NCBI RefSeq assembly: GCF_030272615.1
Contig: NC_081414.1
Span: 912,149,009-912,213,008 of the forward strand
Origin: Cryptomeria japonica
Taxonomy: Eukaryota > Streptophyta > Pinopsida > Cupressales > Cupressaceae
Reading direction: 5' to 3'
Length of the DNA stretch: 64,000 nucleotides
Of this stretch, positions 1 through 11,241 are shown one piece after another. Numbering within the stretch: the first letter of the stretch is position 1; every line of letters starts with the position of its first letter. Position numbers and translations under genes: made by a program. Under the pieces are notes generated by a model. The model worked only from the letters and a program-made list of their open reading frames with translations. It ran no database searches and had not been told where the DNA came from.

Positions 1-2750
1 CTCGGTGGAATGTGGGTTGGGATTTTGCTGCTTGCTAGAATCCATCTGTGCACTGTACATAAAACAAAAAGGCAAGACAAAATATTAGTTTGCTTTTTGT
101 ACATGGTTGGCTGTGTTCGAAATGTCTCCTCTCACAAAAGGGAAATGAATAGTGAGTCAACTAATGACCAAGCAGAAATGTAACCTATTGATAGACAAGA
201 AATAGAGTGGAAGTGAAATTGCACTAGCAAATAAGCTGAAAGCAAAATAGTCTTAGTAGAAGTGAGATGCATGGTTTTGATACCTTTGTTTAGGTTCACT
301 TTTTTGCGTGTGCATGTTGAAAGTGGCGACGTTTTGTTGTTCAATGTTGCTAATTTGATTACAGGAAAGCAAAGCAGCTAGTGCAACTTGCAGAGTTAAT
401 GAAGACGTGGTATAAGGATCAATGTATCTGGGGAGCAACACTAGATTTATCATTTTATTGTGTGCTATTGTGGAGAGGCGACATTTGGTGCACTGATTTC
501 CATGTTGGTGAGGCATTTACAAAGTCAAAAGATTGAGATCAATGCAATGTTGGTGAGTATAAAGTGAAGCATTCACAAAGTGGGAAGTAAAGATGCATAT
601 TTACCTTCAATATCACTAGGTTCTGATGACGTTATAAAATCAATGCAATATGCTACAGATGTGAAGTTCATTAGTTGAGTGGACATGTGTTACCATTTTT
701 GTATGTGGTCATGTGGAGGAGTGCAATCTTGCTTATTGTATTCGACCTTTGTGGAGCTCCTACAAAAGGAAGAAAGCATACCATAGGATGGAAATAAGAG
801 TGCAAAGTCAATTAGGTATGAATTACTTTGCTAATTTACATGAGAATAACTGATTGACATATTGTGGTATATTGTATAAATAATCGACATATAGGCCCAA
901 AGTGTAACAAATAAGAAATTCAAGGTGCAATGAGGACTAGAAAGAGACAAGTAATGGAATTTGTGAAAGCAAATAATTGGGTTGGGAATGAAGGGGTTGA
1001 CATGGGTACCTTTGTTTGGTATGAATTACTTGTGTAGTGAGGGTGCAACAAGGGTTGTCTTTTCCTTTGAACTGATCGACATGACTATAATACAACAAAG
1101 AAAACAAATGTTGTAAGTTGTGATGCTAATTTTATTATCAAATAACAAAGCAAACAAATGTTGTAAGTTGTGATTCTAATTTTCTTGACGCATAAGTTTG
1201 CATTTATTTAGCATAGTAGGCATGTTTTACCTCTTTGTTGTTGGTTTTTGTACAGTAGGGGCTGGTTGTTTCAAAGTCTCTTTGTTGTGCACGCATTTAC
1301 AAAATAGAATATTCAAAACCATGCAATGTCAGGGCATTTGTGCAAAATGCAAAATTATTAATCGAGCAATTGCTGCAATATTATTTAAAGTTATCACCAT
1401 TTTCCAAGGTGTTGTTGTGAGTTGTGAGTGTTTGGATCCGTGGAATGGACATGTATGAAAGATCTGCAGAAGAAAAATAGTGAGTGCTAGAGAGATAATA
1501 AAAATGCTTATTTAGTGGAAATGTTTGTGCTAATTCTATGTAGGCAAGCAGTTTGTTGAAATTGTCTAAATACTGTACTATTTTTTGGGTAAACAATGTT
1601 CCTTTCCTTGGAAGACACTGATCTAGAAGATGTTGCGTGGCTGAGATCCACGTGTTAAGTGAACTACAAAAGAGTGGCGACATTAGATTTTGTTAGGGGA
1701 ACTTATGCTATGCATGTAAGAATGAAGCATGTTTTGCAATAGTATTAGCACAAGGAATGCTACAGGTAGAGAGTTGTACATTGTCTAAGGGGTACCCCCT
1801 ATTAATGTTTGCTCCTTGCATAGCATATTCCATGGCTAGAAAATATTGTCTGTGTGTGAGAACAATGTCATGGTCAGTCTAATATACTTCCAACCTCTCG
1901 ATCTTAGCTATGTGTGCATTATTGTTTGTCCAAATGTGATCAATGTTGCTTCTTGATAAAGTATCTTTTTGTTCATGTAACAAGTGCAAGTTTTGTATTT
2001 GCATGTGTCTTTTAAATAGTTGTACTTGTTGAGGCTAAAGTTGAACTCCAAAGAAATGTCCTAAAACTTGTTAATCCATCATATAATATAAAAGAAAGCT
2101 ACAAGAAATATTTAGATTCAACCAATGAAACAACATGAAATATTAGTAAATAAAAGATATTATACCTTCATGATTTATGTCTCATTGTGTCCTAACTCCA
2201 CTGTTTCTAGTTGCAGATGATTTTCTCTCAGACAAGCACTGGTAGCTTTCAAGATGGCATATGAAGAATGGACTGATAGTTAATTGATACTATGAGATGA
2301 ATATGAAAATGATTTAAGCTAACATGATATTAAATTATTTTAAAATTGCTAATTGCTTCAAACTCAAACTCACAGATGCAAGATAAAAACTCCTAGAATG
2401 ACTATAAGCTTAGCTATTAGTTTCAGAATGGTTTAGGAGACCTCTTTTTATAGATTTTGAGTGCATGAGCTTAAGTGGCAGAAATCAGCAGTCATGATTG
2501 AATCTTGCACATTGGATGGCTACGAGCAAGAGGTTGAAGGTTGAGAGAAAGGGGGAAGGAGAAGACAAGTGTCACTCATCTCACCTTGACTGAGTTGAAG
2601 ACTTGAGAGGATATAGGATAGTTGGAGAAGATTAAGGAATGAGAGGACAAGTGGACTCAAGTCCTCCTAAGATATAGGGATGTTGGAGAGAATATAGAAG
2701 AAGGTTAGGAAATATGTGTACGTACACAATATTTCATTTATTTTGGAAGT
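1..2750. other. Intergenic DNA, no supported gene
   Basis: The short open frames here have no recognisable domain or codon pattern and lie in AT-rich sequence. The only structure I see is a short tandem duplication near 1095-1190 (listed separately) and a 12-bp palindrome GTGTACGTACAC near 2716. No coding claim is made. Confidence 0.6.
1095..1190. repeat. Two-copy 50-bp tandem duplication
   Basis: A block starting ACAAAGAAAACAAATG at 1095 recurs as ACAAAGCAAACAAATG at 1145, followed in both copies by TTGTAAGTTGTGAT and CTAATTTT. The period is 50 bp with a few substitutions. No function is suggested. Confidence 0.8.
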
Positions 2751-3114
2751 TGGAGATAAGTGGATAATAAATGATTTAATTTAATTTAATTTTGTTGAAT
2801 TAATTTAGCTGCATAATGGATAAGTTGGCAAAGGGATTAAATAATTAAGAAATTATTTAATTAATAAGACTATAGGATAGTAGATAGAGGAATATTTAAA
2901 TATTTAGATATTTAATTAATTGATTAGAAGAAAAGGATATAATGAATTAATTAATAAAATGTTTCAATTAAATTAATTAATAGGACATGAAATGAATTAA
3001 ATAAATTAATCTTTTAAAATTAACTATTTAATAGAAGAATAATTATCAAATAAATATAAAATATTTATTTAATTTCTCATAGCCATTTTTATATGTATAC
3101 AGTATTATTTTTTA
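2750..3114. other. AT-rich tract flanking the rolling-circle element
   Basis: This is very AT-rich DNA made of TTAATTAA/AATTAATT-type words, lying just past the 3' (left) end of the minus-strand transposon coding region. A similar tract at 10770-11080 lies on the other side, apparently in the opposite orientation (its neighbour reads CCACTTG, where this side reads CAAGTGG). This may be two copies of the same repeat family leader rather than ends of the transposon. I cannot define element termini from it. Confidence 0.5.
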
Positions 3115-3564
3115 CTATATTGATATGTCAATATTGAAGTCACCTGCAATATAGACAACGACGCCACTAGGAGCAATTCCCATTGCTTCATTGATAATTG
3201 CAATGATGTTGGTAACTGATGTTCTTGGTTTGGCATAAATATTACAAATGGACAATGTGTGTTCATTAAGAATGCATGAGAGGAATAATGCTTCAACATT
3301 CTCTAGTGTTAAAGGTGTTGTACTAACCACATGTATGTTTTTGTTAACACAAGTCATTATGTCATGAACATGGAACACTGCAAAACAATTGTAGCCTGAA
3401 AGTGTATTGTCTATTGTTGGTTTATACAAGTATGTTTCTTGGAGGCAAATAATGTATGATGACATTAGGTCTATGTCATGTAGGATGTCTTCTCTATGCG
3501 TTTGGAAATGTTGAGTGTTTAATGCAGAAATGACAATTTGGGCCATGTTTTTTTGATAATGCAT
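3115..3564 (-). pseudogene. AP-like (EEP family) endonuclease of the HLE2 transposon, truncated
   Basis: This 149-residue open segment shows the EEP signatures: SALNTQHFQ near the start, CLQETYL (metal-binding Glu, about 3450-3430), SICNIYAKP in the middle and AGDFNIDI at the end (3144-3121). The expected C-terminal SDH-type motif is missing because the frame ends in the AT-rich tract. Such an endonuclease C-terminal to a PIF1 helicase is the hallmark of Helentrons. It could otherwise be a LINE endonuclease, but its position directly after the helicase on the same strand argues against that. Confidence 0.8.
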
Positions 3565-3599
3565 GTTATTTTGAAGAGTCTAATTAGCAATTGTCTTGA

Positions 3600-5600
3600 G
3601 TCATTCCATGCCATCTACGATTGTTGGTTTTATCTTGATGTTTCTTGGTGTTAGAGGGCTCAACAAGAACAATGTTTGAATACTTGATGTGCGACTTAGA
3701 GCTGTATAAGACAACCCATGTTGGTGGACACCGAAAGGTTAAAATGAAAGACCATGCATGGTGAATCGCTATGCTCTGTGTATTATTCGAGCACATGCTA
3801 GCTGGAGTGGAAATTGTTTTTGAATAGTAGTCTTCTATGTAGCACTATGTTTGTGGAGTGGTTTTTCTCCTCAGAGAATTGGTACCCATCCATTGTCAAC
3901 ATATGTTTGGTTTGGCTGTGGTAGTTTTGTATTTTGAGATCTTCCAATGCACTGATCATTGAATTCAACCCAAATGACATAGACATTGTTGGTTTGTGTA
4001 TATGATTTGAATTGTCCATCTGAGACATTGACAAGGTCATCTTGTATATCATAGTTACCAGTATATATCTCAACCAATATGTCTTCTTTTAACATTATTT
4101 GATTTGCCAAATTTGCACTATGTTTGTACAATTGTTCTATAGGAACAATGTTGTTGTGTTCATCAATTGCATTTATTATAAGTAGTTCTCCAGGAAGAGT
4201 AGATAATATCTTTTGGTTGTGTCCATCGACATCTTTTCTTTTGTAAAAAATAAATGGAAATGTTGGGTTTGTAGGTGGGGAGCGTAAGCATTTGCTATTC
4301 AAATATGCTATGTCATCCTTGGTTTGAGAGATCGTGCGTATTCTATTGAGGACAACAACAAAAAATTGATCTGTTTGCCTCATTGTAGTTTGCAGATTGA
4401 AACATTTGACATGTTGTTGCCAAAAATCATATGGCAATAGGCTAGTGTCTATTGTTGGTGCTTGAAATACTAGACAATCGTGTATACGTTCTACTTGGTT
4501 CAAGTCACCATAGAATATAATGTCTAAGCCACCAAAGTGTTTAGTTGGGGTTCACATTATTTCACAAAATCTTTTGTCTGTGCAACACAACATTCTAGCT
4601 CCAACTAGCGAGATCTCATCAATGAGAACAATACACAACTATTGGTATTCATTTTGTCAATGCATCTAATCTTTCCGAGCTTAGAGTATTAGAATTGGAT
4701 TTGTGAAATGGTATGAACAATGCAGAGTGCAATGTTTTGCCTCCTATATTATATGTTGTTTTTCCTGTGTATGCAAGTAACAAGCCCTTTACTTTGTCTG
4801 GGTGACTATCTATTACGTTATTGTATATACGCAGAAGTGCTTGATACATTGCCTTTGCAGTGAAGGTTTTCCCTATGCCAGCACCTCCTATTAAGATCAA
4901 GTACAATGGCTCGTCTAGGTTTTGTTGTTTCCTCATTAATATGTCTTTTTCTATAGCTTGTTGTTCTTTGTTTAGCATTCTACAAGTAGCATAATATTTT
5001 GTGTTGTCATCTAGCTGGGGATGTCTAATAATTTCAAATGGTCTTGATATTTTTTTGATGTAGACATTATGTCTTAGTGTGGTGATGTCTGGTTCCAGGT
5101 TGTACTCTTCTTTGTCGTCCTTATTTGTCTTTTGGAAATTGTGTACATTTCTATAGTATTCATCTCCGAGCTTGGCATCATTTATAGTATCAGCCACATC
5201 ACCCCATGATTCGTTCACATTGTATGTGTACTTTACTTCATTAATGTGTATCATTTTTTCATTGTTGGCAAAAACATCTTGCCAAGTTTGGAAGCCTTTC
5301 TTCTATGTGTTTTCATCAGTAGAAAAAGGAATGCACAGTAGAAGTTTCTCTCTGTAGTAGTTTTCGTTGTCAACATGCTTATCATAATTGATAAATCTGA
5401 TAATTTGAGGTCTACCTCGCTTTGCTGATTTTCCTTTTGTCATTGCATACTGTGCAACAAATTTTGCAAGACAAATATTGGCTAAGGTAGTTGTGAGGGG
5501 CAGAAGTGTCAATGAATTTACAAGTACATAAACTATAGTTAAGGGGTAGGGAGAGGACAATGTGTACAACTTGTTGAGCAGACATTTGTTGCAGGTTGAG
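3600..5600 (-). pseudogene. PIF1-family helicase domain of the HLE2 transposon
   Basis: The N-terminal part has LGNALLNLQQMSAQQ (near 5610-5560) and GRPQIIRFINYDKH (near 5420-5370), both typical of HLE Rep-helicase linkers. The ATPase core has Walker A IGGAGIGKTF (about 4892-4866), then AYTGKTTYNIGG, the Walker B-like IDEIS at 4623-4609, GDLNQ near 4510 and TTMRQTD near 4390. A degraded motif VI-like region reads PPTWVVLYSSKSHIK near 3720. PIF1-type helicases unwind the donor strand after Rep nicking. A stop after motif II (near 4558) and frameshifts near 5450, 5270 and 3860 inactivate it. Confidence 0.88.
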
Positions 5601-6872
5601 CAAGGCATTTCCTAGTTTTGTTACCATATTTATGGCATCAATGTTATGATCGTATTTTGTTGAATGCAGTTGTCATTGAATTATTGTCTTTTGTCATGTA
5701 ACAACTACAGTACATTGTTGCAACATATGTATTGAGGACAAACTGTGCATATGTGTTTGCTTGCCATAGATGTGGAATGTGAGGTGCAAATGAATTATTC
5801 CATATATGAGTTGGCTTTCTTTTGAGAAATAATGTTGGCCTCGTCACCGTAGAACGTATGGCTACGATTTATTCATGTTCAGACATGTTTATGTTGACTA
5901 AGAAATCTGCAAAGGACATGGATGGCTCATAACTTGACGTCTCTAAAATTGATCTAAGGTTAGCAGTAGTATGCATATGGTTATGGTCTTTGTCAATGAA
6001 TGATTCAAGTATTGTTGTTTCCTTCATTGGAGGTTGTTGGAAACCAAAGTGACACTTTCTTGTCCTTGTCTTTCCACATTGCTTTGTGTGATGGTGCATA
6101 TGCAATCTAGCTATGTGGTCATCTAAAGTGTTGATGTCACAAGTTATATATTTATCGACAAAGTGTTCAATAGTAGCATTATTATCTTTTCCATAGATTG
6201 GGGCATCTTTAACCCATAACATGAAGTGGTCATGTTCATTTCCTCAACTTTGGAATTCTGTAAATGGGAAGTAGTCTAATACATTTCCAAAAAAAGTTTC
6301 ATCTAAACAAAATAATTGTTTCATTGCATTAATTCTATGTTTTTAATAGCGGGTGCAAGTGACGGGATCTTTTTTTATCAAAGATGAAATGTCAATGTTG
6401 GACAATGAGTCAAGTTGGATTTGCCTTGCGGTTGTATGATGTGTCATGTACAGTTCTCCTAATGTTTGTGTCAATGGTGTCCAATTTTGCTCTGCACTAT
6501 TGAATGTCAAAAAAAAAATGTTGGTGGTCCTAACTATTGTATCATTGCAAAAATGTTCTTCTTGAGATGTTGCAAATAGTCTGGTGAATTTTTGATCTTC
6601 TTAAAATTTGTATATCCAATATATGATTGCAGAATTTTCTTGAGGTTTGGTTTGTAGTTGACATCTCTTGTCACCAATGTTCTTCCTTTTAACTTTCCTT
6701 TGCGTATTCTTATCCAAATGCAAGAAAACACTTGGGCAATTAGTATTTTGATAGCTTTGAAAAACAAATTAGTGGTGTGATATGCAAATGCTTGATTTAA
6801 ATTTTGCAATTCCCATTGAGCAATTCTTTGATATGATTTTTTTTGGAATTTGTTGGTCATGTGGTTCACCAA
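5600..6872 (-). pseudogene. Rolling-circle Rep (HUH/Y2 endonuclease) domain of the HLE2 transposon
   Basis: The three Rep signatures appear in order. The segment near 6560-6500 reads SPDYLQHLKKNIFAMIQ and then, after a break in a T/A run, LGPPTFFLTF. The HUH motif reads EHDHFMLWVKDAP, with the two His codons at 6234-6232 and 6228-6226. The tyrosine region near 5720-5690 reads MYCSCYMTK. An upstream block with DPVTCTRYFKHR precedes the HUH motif. A TGA at 6246-6244 sits where related proteins have Arg, consistent with CGA decay. Rep nicks and joins DNA strands during rolling-circle transposition. Frameshifts and stops make this copy inactive. Confidence 0.85.
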
Positions 6873-6889
6873 AAAATAACGTTGGAAAG

Positions 6890-8540
6890 ATCATCTCTTC
6901 TACATACTTGTCCTAGAATATTTCCAAAGGTAGTTTCCCTTCTACAAGTGCGATTTCAATCATTTTGTCTTGAAGAGAATGTATAGTTCTTGACTCGGTG
7001 AACCCATGTATCAAGGTGTTTGTTTCAACCTCCATGACATTGTTAATTTCATTGTCATTGTCACTTGATGAAGACTCACTACTAGGTGTCTTTTCTTGTG
7101 AAGGGTACAAATGGTCGTGCTAAATTTTGTTTAGTTTCATATTTTGCATTTTGTATAATGTTGTTTTGCACAATTCATTCAGGGCATTCATAATAATGTT
7201 CGGACGCACTCTGCCTTTTTAATATGCATTTATGTATTGCAGACATCTATTCAATGCAACAACAACTATCCATGTTTCATCAGATGATCGTGGAAATGTT
7301 GTTTGTATAATATTAATATCTGTTGGTACATTAATAATTGTTCTAGTTAATCCAATTTGAGATCTTTTGTCCTAATTGCCAAATTTGTGCAAATGCAATA
7401 CGGAGTGACACTAATCTTTCTTCAAGTTTTGAAAGTGTAGATATGTACTAGTGGCCTATTTGTGTTGATATGTTCTGGAGTTGCATATGATGGTTTTATC
7501 TTTTGGTCTAGTTGTTGTTTACAAAACTTGCATATGTTTTGACCACAAATGTGCTCTTTGTTTGGTAGTAGGTGTTGGTATGCTTGTATCATTTTTCATG
7601 TTAAATTTCTCATCTTCTTCTTAAAATGGAGTCGCACACATATTTCATAGACATGTTTTGGTGTGTCTTGTATTTTTTCAATGTAACGTTCTCTTTTTTT
7701 TGTGGTCTTCTTATTGAGTTTTGAATCCCCTGACATGTAGTTGTTGTACATATTTGTTGTTTCACTTTGCGAAGTGAGTCATGTGTGATTTTTGTGAACA
7801 ACTTCGTAGATTGTTTTTCAGTTTGATAGACGCTGATGCATGGACAACTTTGTTTAAAGCATTTTTTGATTGTGTAGATGTATTGATCCTTGTATGTTCA
7901 TTATTTCGAATAAATTGTTCAAGCCTGTGCAAACTAGTTTTTGGTTCTGCTTGAACCAATGTCATCATATGTGATTGTTCAACATTAGTATCAATTGCCA
8001 TTATATTGTCCACCCTAGATGGTGTATTGTGTGTATGCATCTCATTGACTTTGTAACTCATGATATTGTATACTTTGGTAGGTGTTAAGGATTTTCAATA
8101 TTCTTGTATGCACATTTTGCTCACTCTTGACCATACTTTAACTCTTACTTGCAAGATGTAGGATAGCCACTCAAAACAGAAATATGCACCTTCAAGTTTG
8201 TTTTGCTCATGTGGGTCTCCAATTTTTGCGATATACACTTGCCAACTTGACACACCACAACTAATCATGAGGTCACAATGGATACATGTTTCTATGCAAC
8301 CTATTGCTACATTTTCTTTGCAAAGTAGTGCATTGTAAAACGTATGAGCCATATACCATCAAAGAGATGGGTCATCATATTCATTGTTTGTTAGAGTGAC
8401 TATTGTATTGAACAAGTTGTCGCCACAATCTTACATTGACAATGCATCTTTGCACAGGTTGGGCACTTCATTTCCAAACTTTCCTTTTACAAAACTATTA
8501 GTCAATGCAAGAATCATCTTTGAATTGTCTATTAATTGAA
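6890..8540 (-). pseudogene. Linker between OTU and Rep in the HLE2 transposon
   Basis: Open segments at 8352-8095, 8061-7762, 7801-7610 and 7110-6913 follow the OTU domain in the same direction and are broken by several stops and frame changes. They contain Cys/His pairs (for example CIETCIHCDL near 8280) and a Ser/Asp-rich acidic stretch (near 7080), compatible with the poorly conserved region ahead of Rep. I recognise no family in it. It is assigned to the transposon only by position and strand. Confidence 0.5.
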
Positions 8541-8544
8541 TCTG

Positions 8545-9162
8545 CATCATGTGTAGACTCATTTTCTTGTTAATTAGCGGTTCAAAATGTCCACGAGTAG
8601 GGTTTTGGTCATGGAATAGGATAGAATATGAATTAATTTGTAAGTTTTTATTGAAGTGCAAGTACTTTGATTTTCTTGTTGAAGACCAAATACATATTTC
8701 AATGTTTAGCCATTTGGCTAGCCATCCAATACAAAATACATCCCCCCAAAGGCCATTCTCATTACAACCTAGCAGCGGAATTGCTAGGAGATGCATACGT
8801 CGTAGATACATGTCAACATCACATACTCCATGCATTTCATACAATCCTTGGGGGTCCAGCTCATAGCCGTATGAATATAAAGCATCACGATCATTGGTTT
8901 GTAGGGAGTTTATAAAATGGTCAATAGTTCCAATGCGCAACTCTATAGAAGTGTATCACATGTGTAACAAGAATTGAAAAGAGTCAAAAAGACAATCGCC
9001 TACGTTGTATGCAAATTATTTCACCTTAAACATGTTATTATTTTCCAATACCATGTCAATTGTTTGTTCCGACAAGTCCACACTAGGAGGTTTATAGTTC
9101 TCTGTATCTATAATGTTCTTTAATGGTTTTGTTGATTGCAACTTTTGGTCCATGATGTACAT
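8545..9162 (-). pseudogene. OTU-like cysteine protease domain of the HLE2 transposon
   Basis: Reading from the first in-frame ATG (9162), the frame reaches GDCLFDS, with the candidate catalytic Cys codon at 8994-8992. After about 135 codons it reaches GHFEPL, with the candidate catalytic His codon at 8589-8587. This Cys...His spacing and the HF/HYxPL ending are typical of OTU deubiquitinase folds. Two in-frame stops lie just before (TAA) and after (TGA) the Cys motif, so the copy is dead; an ATG-initiated frame resumes at 8940. The ORF is N-terminal to Rep, as in some HLE2 elements. OTU domains are thought to help such transposons but their exact role is unknown. No homology search was possible. 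Confidence 0.75.
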
Positions 9163-9169
9163 TATGGAG

Positions 9170-10760
9170 CAATGACCAAACGATTAACAATAAAAGTTCA
9201 GGATATTATCCCAATCATAAAATTCATGCCAATTACCCCACTATTTGAACTCCAAGGTCTCAACAAAGGTCATGCCCCTCGATCCTGGAGTATGCAAAAT
9301 GATTTCCTTATTACTATCATGGAAAATGAAAAGTGGATCTAGCGAAGATGAGGCATAGGAAAACATGTAAAAGTAAAGTTTGCATTGTAGGAGTAGGAGA
9401 AGCATGATTTAAAAAGGCAAGAATAAAGTTGCCTGCTGGACAACAAAGTCTATTACATAAAGTTTATTTCTACCTTTGCTGTGAAATAGAGCAGTTTGGC
9501 ATATACATTCGTGAGTATGCAGACTTGAAGTTGTTTGTTTTAAAGTAATTTAAGCACATTAAGTAAACTAAAGAGCATTTTAAAATAATCACAAAGCCTC
9601 AAATAGTCTAGACAATTAACCAGATATGAAGGCATCATTTGAATTGTACAATGCACAACAAAAGCGCAAAAGTATCTTACCCTTAATGTCTCATGCAATT
9701 AGATGCTATAAATGCTCAATGTGCTTTACGATCCAGAAAACTTGTAAATCAGAAATGCTGAACACATGACATAACCAAGAAACTAGACACATTAAAGAGA
9801 GTAAGAAAAAGCAACATTCAATGAACAAGCAATGTGTCAAAAAAGAAGAGGAGGCCAAAAGAAGAAAACATATAGATTAAGCATTCAATAGTAAAATAAT
9901 TCTTAATGAGGACTTATGAATATAGACAGAACATGTATTCAAATTTAAACTTAGCTTCATGTAAAATGAGTCGTTATTTTTTAACATAAATGCTAAAATA
10001 AGTATACATCTTTTTAAAAAGTTCAAATTGATTAAAGAATATAGTTTATACAATTGAAGGAAACATAAATGTAAAGTCTATATATGAAAATACATTACCA
10101 AATTCTTTAAGTCTGAATGAAAAATAGCATGCAAATTAGATATATTATTGCAAACAAAGGACCAAAATAGATGAAATTAGATAATAGAAAAGAACCATAC
10201 CTAGGAGGATGTTTGCTATGTTAAGAAAGGCACTCTTTCAAGACAAGCAAGGAATACTCAAGTTTAGAGCATGTTGTGCTTACAACAGTTGAAGCATCAA
10301 TGTTAGATTATAAATAGGTGCAATTGACAAAAGAAAAAGTTACCTACTTCCCTCTAAAATAGAAACATTGTAGTTATGCACGGTATCATGACATAAATAA
10401 AAAAGTTAAATAGCAACTTGGGAAAATGTCCAATTACAAAGCACCCAGCTTCATTGATCGGCGATTTGAAACATGAACTGAAATTAACACTCCAATACTT
10501 ATATCACTTGAGTTTCTTTCATTCAACCCAGAAACACTATATTAGTACGAAAGGAAATTATTTCCATGCTTAACTATATATATACATGAAAAAACAAGTC
10601 TATGAAACAGTAAAGATGTTGGCTGGGGCATCATATCGACAACTTTGGCAACAACATCATATCAAAAAAATTTGGTGGCATATCCAGCGATTTTTCTTTG
10701 AATCAACATGTGCACACACGTCACTTCAAAGATGGGCAAAAAGTAGACGTATAAATCTGA
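9170..10760. other. AT-rich intergenic DNA upstream of the HLE2 coding region
   Basis: No reading frame with coding character was found on either strand. The stretch presumably includes the 5' leader of the minus-strand transposon, but I could not identify a terminus. The ORF at 10586-10813 (75 codons) has no recognisable feature. Confidence 0.5.
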
Positions 10761-10769
10761 CCACTTTCT

Positions 10770-11080
10770 TAAATAAATATTTAATATTTATTTTAACCAT
10801 ATCCTCTTATTAATTAAATTCTATTTAATTGATTTCTTCGCATTCATCTATTTGATTAAATAAATTACTCAATTTATTTAATTAAATTCACATAAACCTT
10901 TTCTAGCCTTTAATTAAATAAATTACTTTATTTAATTAAATCCCCTTTCTCCCATTTTAATTAAATTTACATTTAATTAAATTGATCCTTGCAAATAAAT
11001 AAATCTAATTTATTTATAAAATCCCCCCACTTGTATTTATGCAAGTTGCATTTATTTTGGTTGAAATAAAGTAATTTAAT
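10770..11080. repeat. AT-rich TTAATTAA-type tract
   Basis: The tract is dominated by overlapping TTTAATTAAAT and AAATAAATTA words, ending in CCCCCCACTTG. It precedes the plus-strand retroelement-like protein frame at 11239-13707, so it may be part of that element's leader or LTR. A compositionally similar tract in the opposite orientation lies at 2750-3114. Confidence 0.55.
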
Positions 11081-11241
11081 TATAATTAAAATCCTTTTCC
11101 CTCATCCACTTGCATTTTCCTACATCTCCCACTTGCCTCCTAAACCTCTTCTAGATTCTTCTAATCACTTCCAATTTAGCCTAATTCATCTCCTAATTAT
11201 TATCACATTCCTAAGTATACTGCCCTTCAATGTTCCTCTGA

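Larger units (their letters stand above)
3115..9162 (-). mobile_element. Decayed HLE2 (Helentron/Helitron2-type) rolling-circle transposon
   Basis: One protein-coding region runs right to left and is broken by stops and frameshifts. It contains an OTU cysteine protease segment (9162-8545), a Rep region with HUH and double-Tyr motifs (about 6872-5600), a PIF1-family helicase (about 5600-3600) and an exonuclease-endonuclease-phosphatase (EEP) fold (3564-3115). OTU plus Rep plus helicase plus a C-terminal AP-like endonuclease defines the HLE2/Helentron group; canonical plant Helitrons carry RPA-like proteins and lack this endonuclease. The endonuclease lacks its C-terminal part, so the 3' end is truncated. 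I did not find the element's terminal sequences or hairpin. It is a pseudogene copy but keeps most catalytic motifs. Confidence 0.85.

Noticed and set aside
8549-8866. Plus-strand ORFs opposite the OTU domain.
   Set aside because: Shadows; the minus strand carries the recognisable protein.
2750-11080. The AT-rich tracts on both sides of the HLE2 element as its terminal inverted repeats.
   Set aside because: They share word composition, but I could not align a defined repeat, and rolling-circle elements do not need such ends.
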